Positions 63,343 to 64,000 of a stretch of 64,000 bases of DNA are shown one piece after another (the first letter of the stretch is position 1; each line of letters begins with the position of its first letter). Where the stretch lies: positions 1 through 64,000 of the forward strand of contig CALFBH010000035.1 of assembly GCA_937951615.1 (NCBI GenBank), written 5' to 3'. The notes under the pieces are model-generated. The model did not search any database and had not been told where the DNA came from. It saw nothing but the letters and a program-made list of their open reading frames with translations. Source of the stretch: an uncultured Saprospiraceae bacterium. GTDB lineage: Bacteria; Bacteroidota; Bacteroidia; Chitinophagales; Saprospiraceae. A program made the position numbers and the translations under genes.

Positions 63343-64000
63343 ATGAAATACAATTTAAGTGACTTAGGTAATAGAAAGAGAGGAGAAACAGTAGAAATAA
63401 CCTTAAGAGGAAGTGCTGCTAATGTTCGCCTAATGGATTCCTCCAATTACCAGAAATACAAAAATGGGAGAAGGCATAAATATATTGGAGGATTAGCAAG
63501 GAAGTCTCCTATAAATCTACAGATACCGAGTACAGGACGTTGGTATGTTACTATTGATATGCAGGGACTAAGAGGGACGGTAAGAAGTTCTGTAAGAATG
63601 CTGCCGAATGCCTTACCTAGACTAAGACAACCTGCCTTATCTACAGTCCCTTCTTTAGTACAAAAGGATAAAGAAATGGCTGAATATGATTTTGTACAAA
63701 AAAAGTATGATGTCTTTATATCACATGCTTCTGAAGATAAAAACGAAGTAGTGAGGCCCTTAGCAATCGAATTGCAATCTAAAGGACTCTCGGTGTGGTA
63801 TGACGAATTTGAGCTTAAAATAGGTGATTCCCTGAGAAGGAAAATTGACAAAGGATTGGCTAATAGTAGATTTGGAATAGTCGTGCTTTCAAAAGATTTT
63901 ATTCGAAAAGGGTGGACAAACTATGAATTAGATGGAATAATTACGAAAGCTGTTACAGGGGAACAAGTGATGCTCCCGATTTGGCATAATATAACCAAAC
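63343..64000 (+). CDS. DUF1883-TIR domain protein (3' end outside the window)
   Basis: The frame starts at ATG 63343 and stays open to the end of the window (219 codons). The first about 90 residues match DUF1883 (GETVEITLRGSAANVRLMDS, YQKYKNGRRHKYIGGLARKS). After a linker, a TIR domain begins near residue 125 (YDVFISHASEDK near 126, WYDEFELKIGDSLRRKID near 150, IVVLSKDFIRKGWTNYEL). The candidate catalytic glutamate lies in NYELDGI near residue 203. TIR domains in bacteria are mostly NADases of anti-phage systems; DUF1883 may sense or position the trigger. Function inferred, truncated at the window edge. Confidence 0.88.
   Translation, partial: MKYNLSDLGNRKRGETVEITLRGSAANVRLMDSSNYQKYKNGRRHKYIGGLARKSPINLQIPSTGRWYVTIDMQGLRGTVRSSVRMLPNALPRLRQPALSTVPSLVQKDKEMAEYDFVQKKYDVFISHASEDKNEVVRPLAIELQSKGLSVWYDEFELKIGDSLRRKIDKGLANSRFGIVVLSKDFIRKGWTNYELDGIITKAVTGEQVMLPIWHNITK

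Noticed and set aside
63447-63851. Minus-strand 134-codon frame
   Set aside because: It is the shadow of the DUF1883-TIR gene, whose plus-strand domains are clear.

Overview
The window looks like part of a Bacteroidota chromosome, most likely a Saprospirales/Lewinella-like lineage (inference from gene content; no rRNA is present). Pointers are several secreted proteins with type IX secretion (T9SS) C-terminal sorting domains (type A and type B), DUF4249, DUF5686 and carboxypeptidase-regulatory-like proteins, a short 289-residue primary sigma factor, and Bacteroidota-type promoters (TTTG / TAnnTTTG). Most of it is ordinary housekeeping and cell-surface chromosome with a few accessory patches.

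Layout. 0.4-5.9 kb: a complete type I restriction-modification operon, hsdM-hsdS-hsdR. 5.9-15.4 kb: a SEC-C protein, then a giant 2325-residue secreted protein with a G8 domain and beta-helix like vertebrate CEMIP/TMEM2, then a truncated tyrosine integrase next to tRNA-Ser(TGA). Two near-identical terminator copies in the same orientation bracket this segment, suggesting a decayed integrated element. 15.5-20 kb: a BioD-like/DRTGG ATPase, a SulP anion transporter and an RlmI-like rRNA methyltransferase. 20-28 kb: a T9SS type B SprB-repeat adhesin, an SDR, MscL, an M28 peptidase and a lipoprotein. 28-34 kb: pyruvate dehydrogenase E1 beta, a Reelin-like CxxCH secreted protein, and HMG-CoA lyase plus an acyl-CoA dehydrogenase (probable leucine/acyl-CoA catabolism).

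34.8-37.5 kb is an AT-rich, tightly overlapping three-gene cassette with no recognisable homologues except a PD-(D/E)xK-like nuclease in the middle gene. It is the best candidate here for an undescribed defence or mobile-DNA system. 37.5-51.4 kb: envelope proteins (M48 protease, barrel protein), thioredoxin, DUF58, PPK2, an S4 RNA-binding protein, a zinc-ribbon/SPFH pair, START-like protein, rpoD, an M61 peptidase, a WD40 protein and a lone PD-(D/E)xK-like protein. 51.5-63 kb: T9SS and surface proteins, a DUF5686 outer-membrane protein, DUF72, sucC and an unknown 350-residue protein. The window ends inside a DUF1883-TIR gene, a probable immune effector that runs off the right edge.

The strongest pattern not explained by genes is in the spacers. 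More than twenty intergenic regions are built from short tandem units of 6-9 bases belonging to a handful of families (AATTACG, CCAATCA, ATCAACAC, GAATTT, CCCAATA, ACAATGA, TTCATCA). They are often arranged as inverted pairs, and they commonly abut a start codon or sit between convergent genes. They resemble the short tandemly repeated repetitive (STRR) sequences known from heterocystous cyanobacteria. In at least two genes they coincide with uncertain translation starts.
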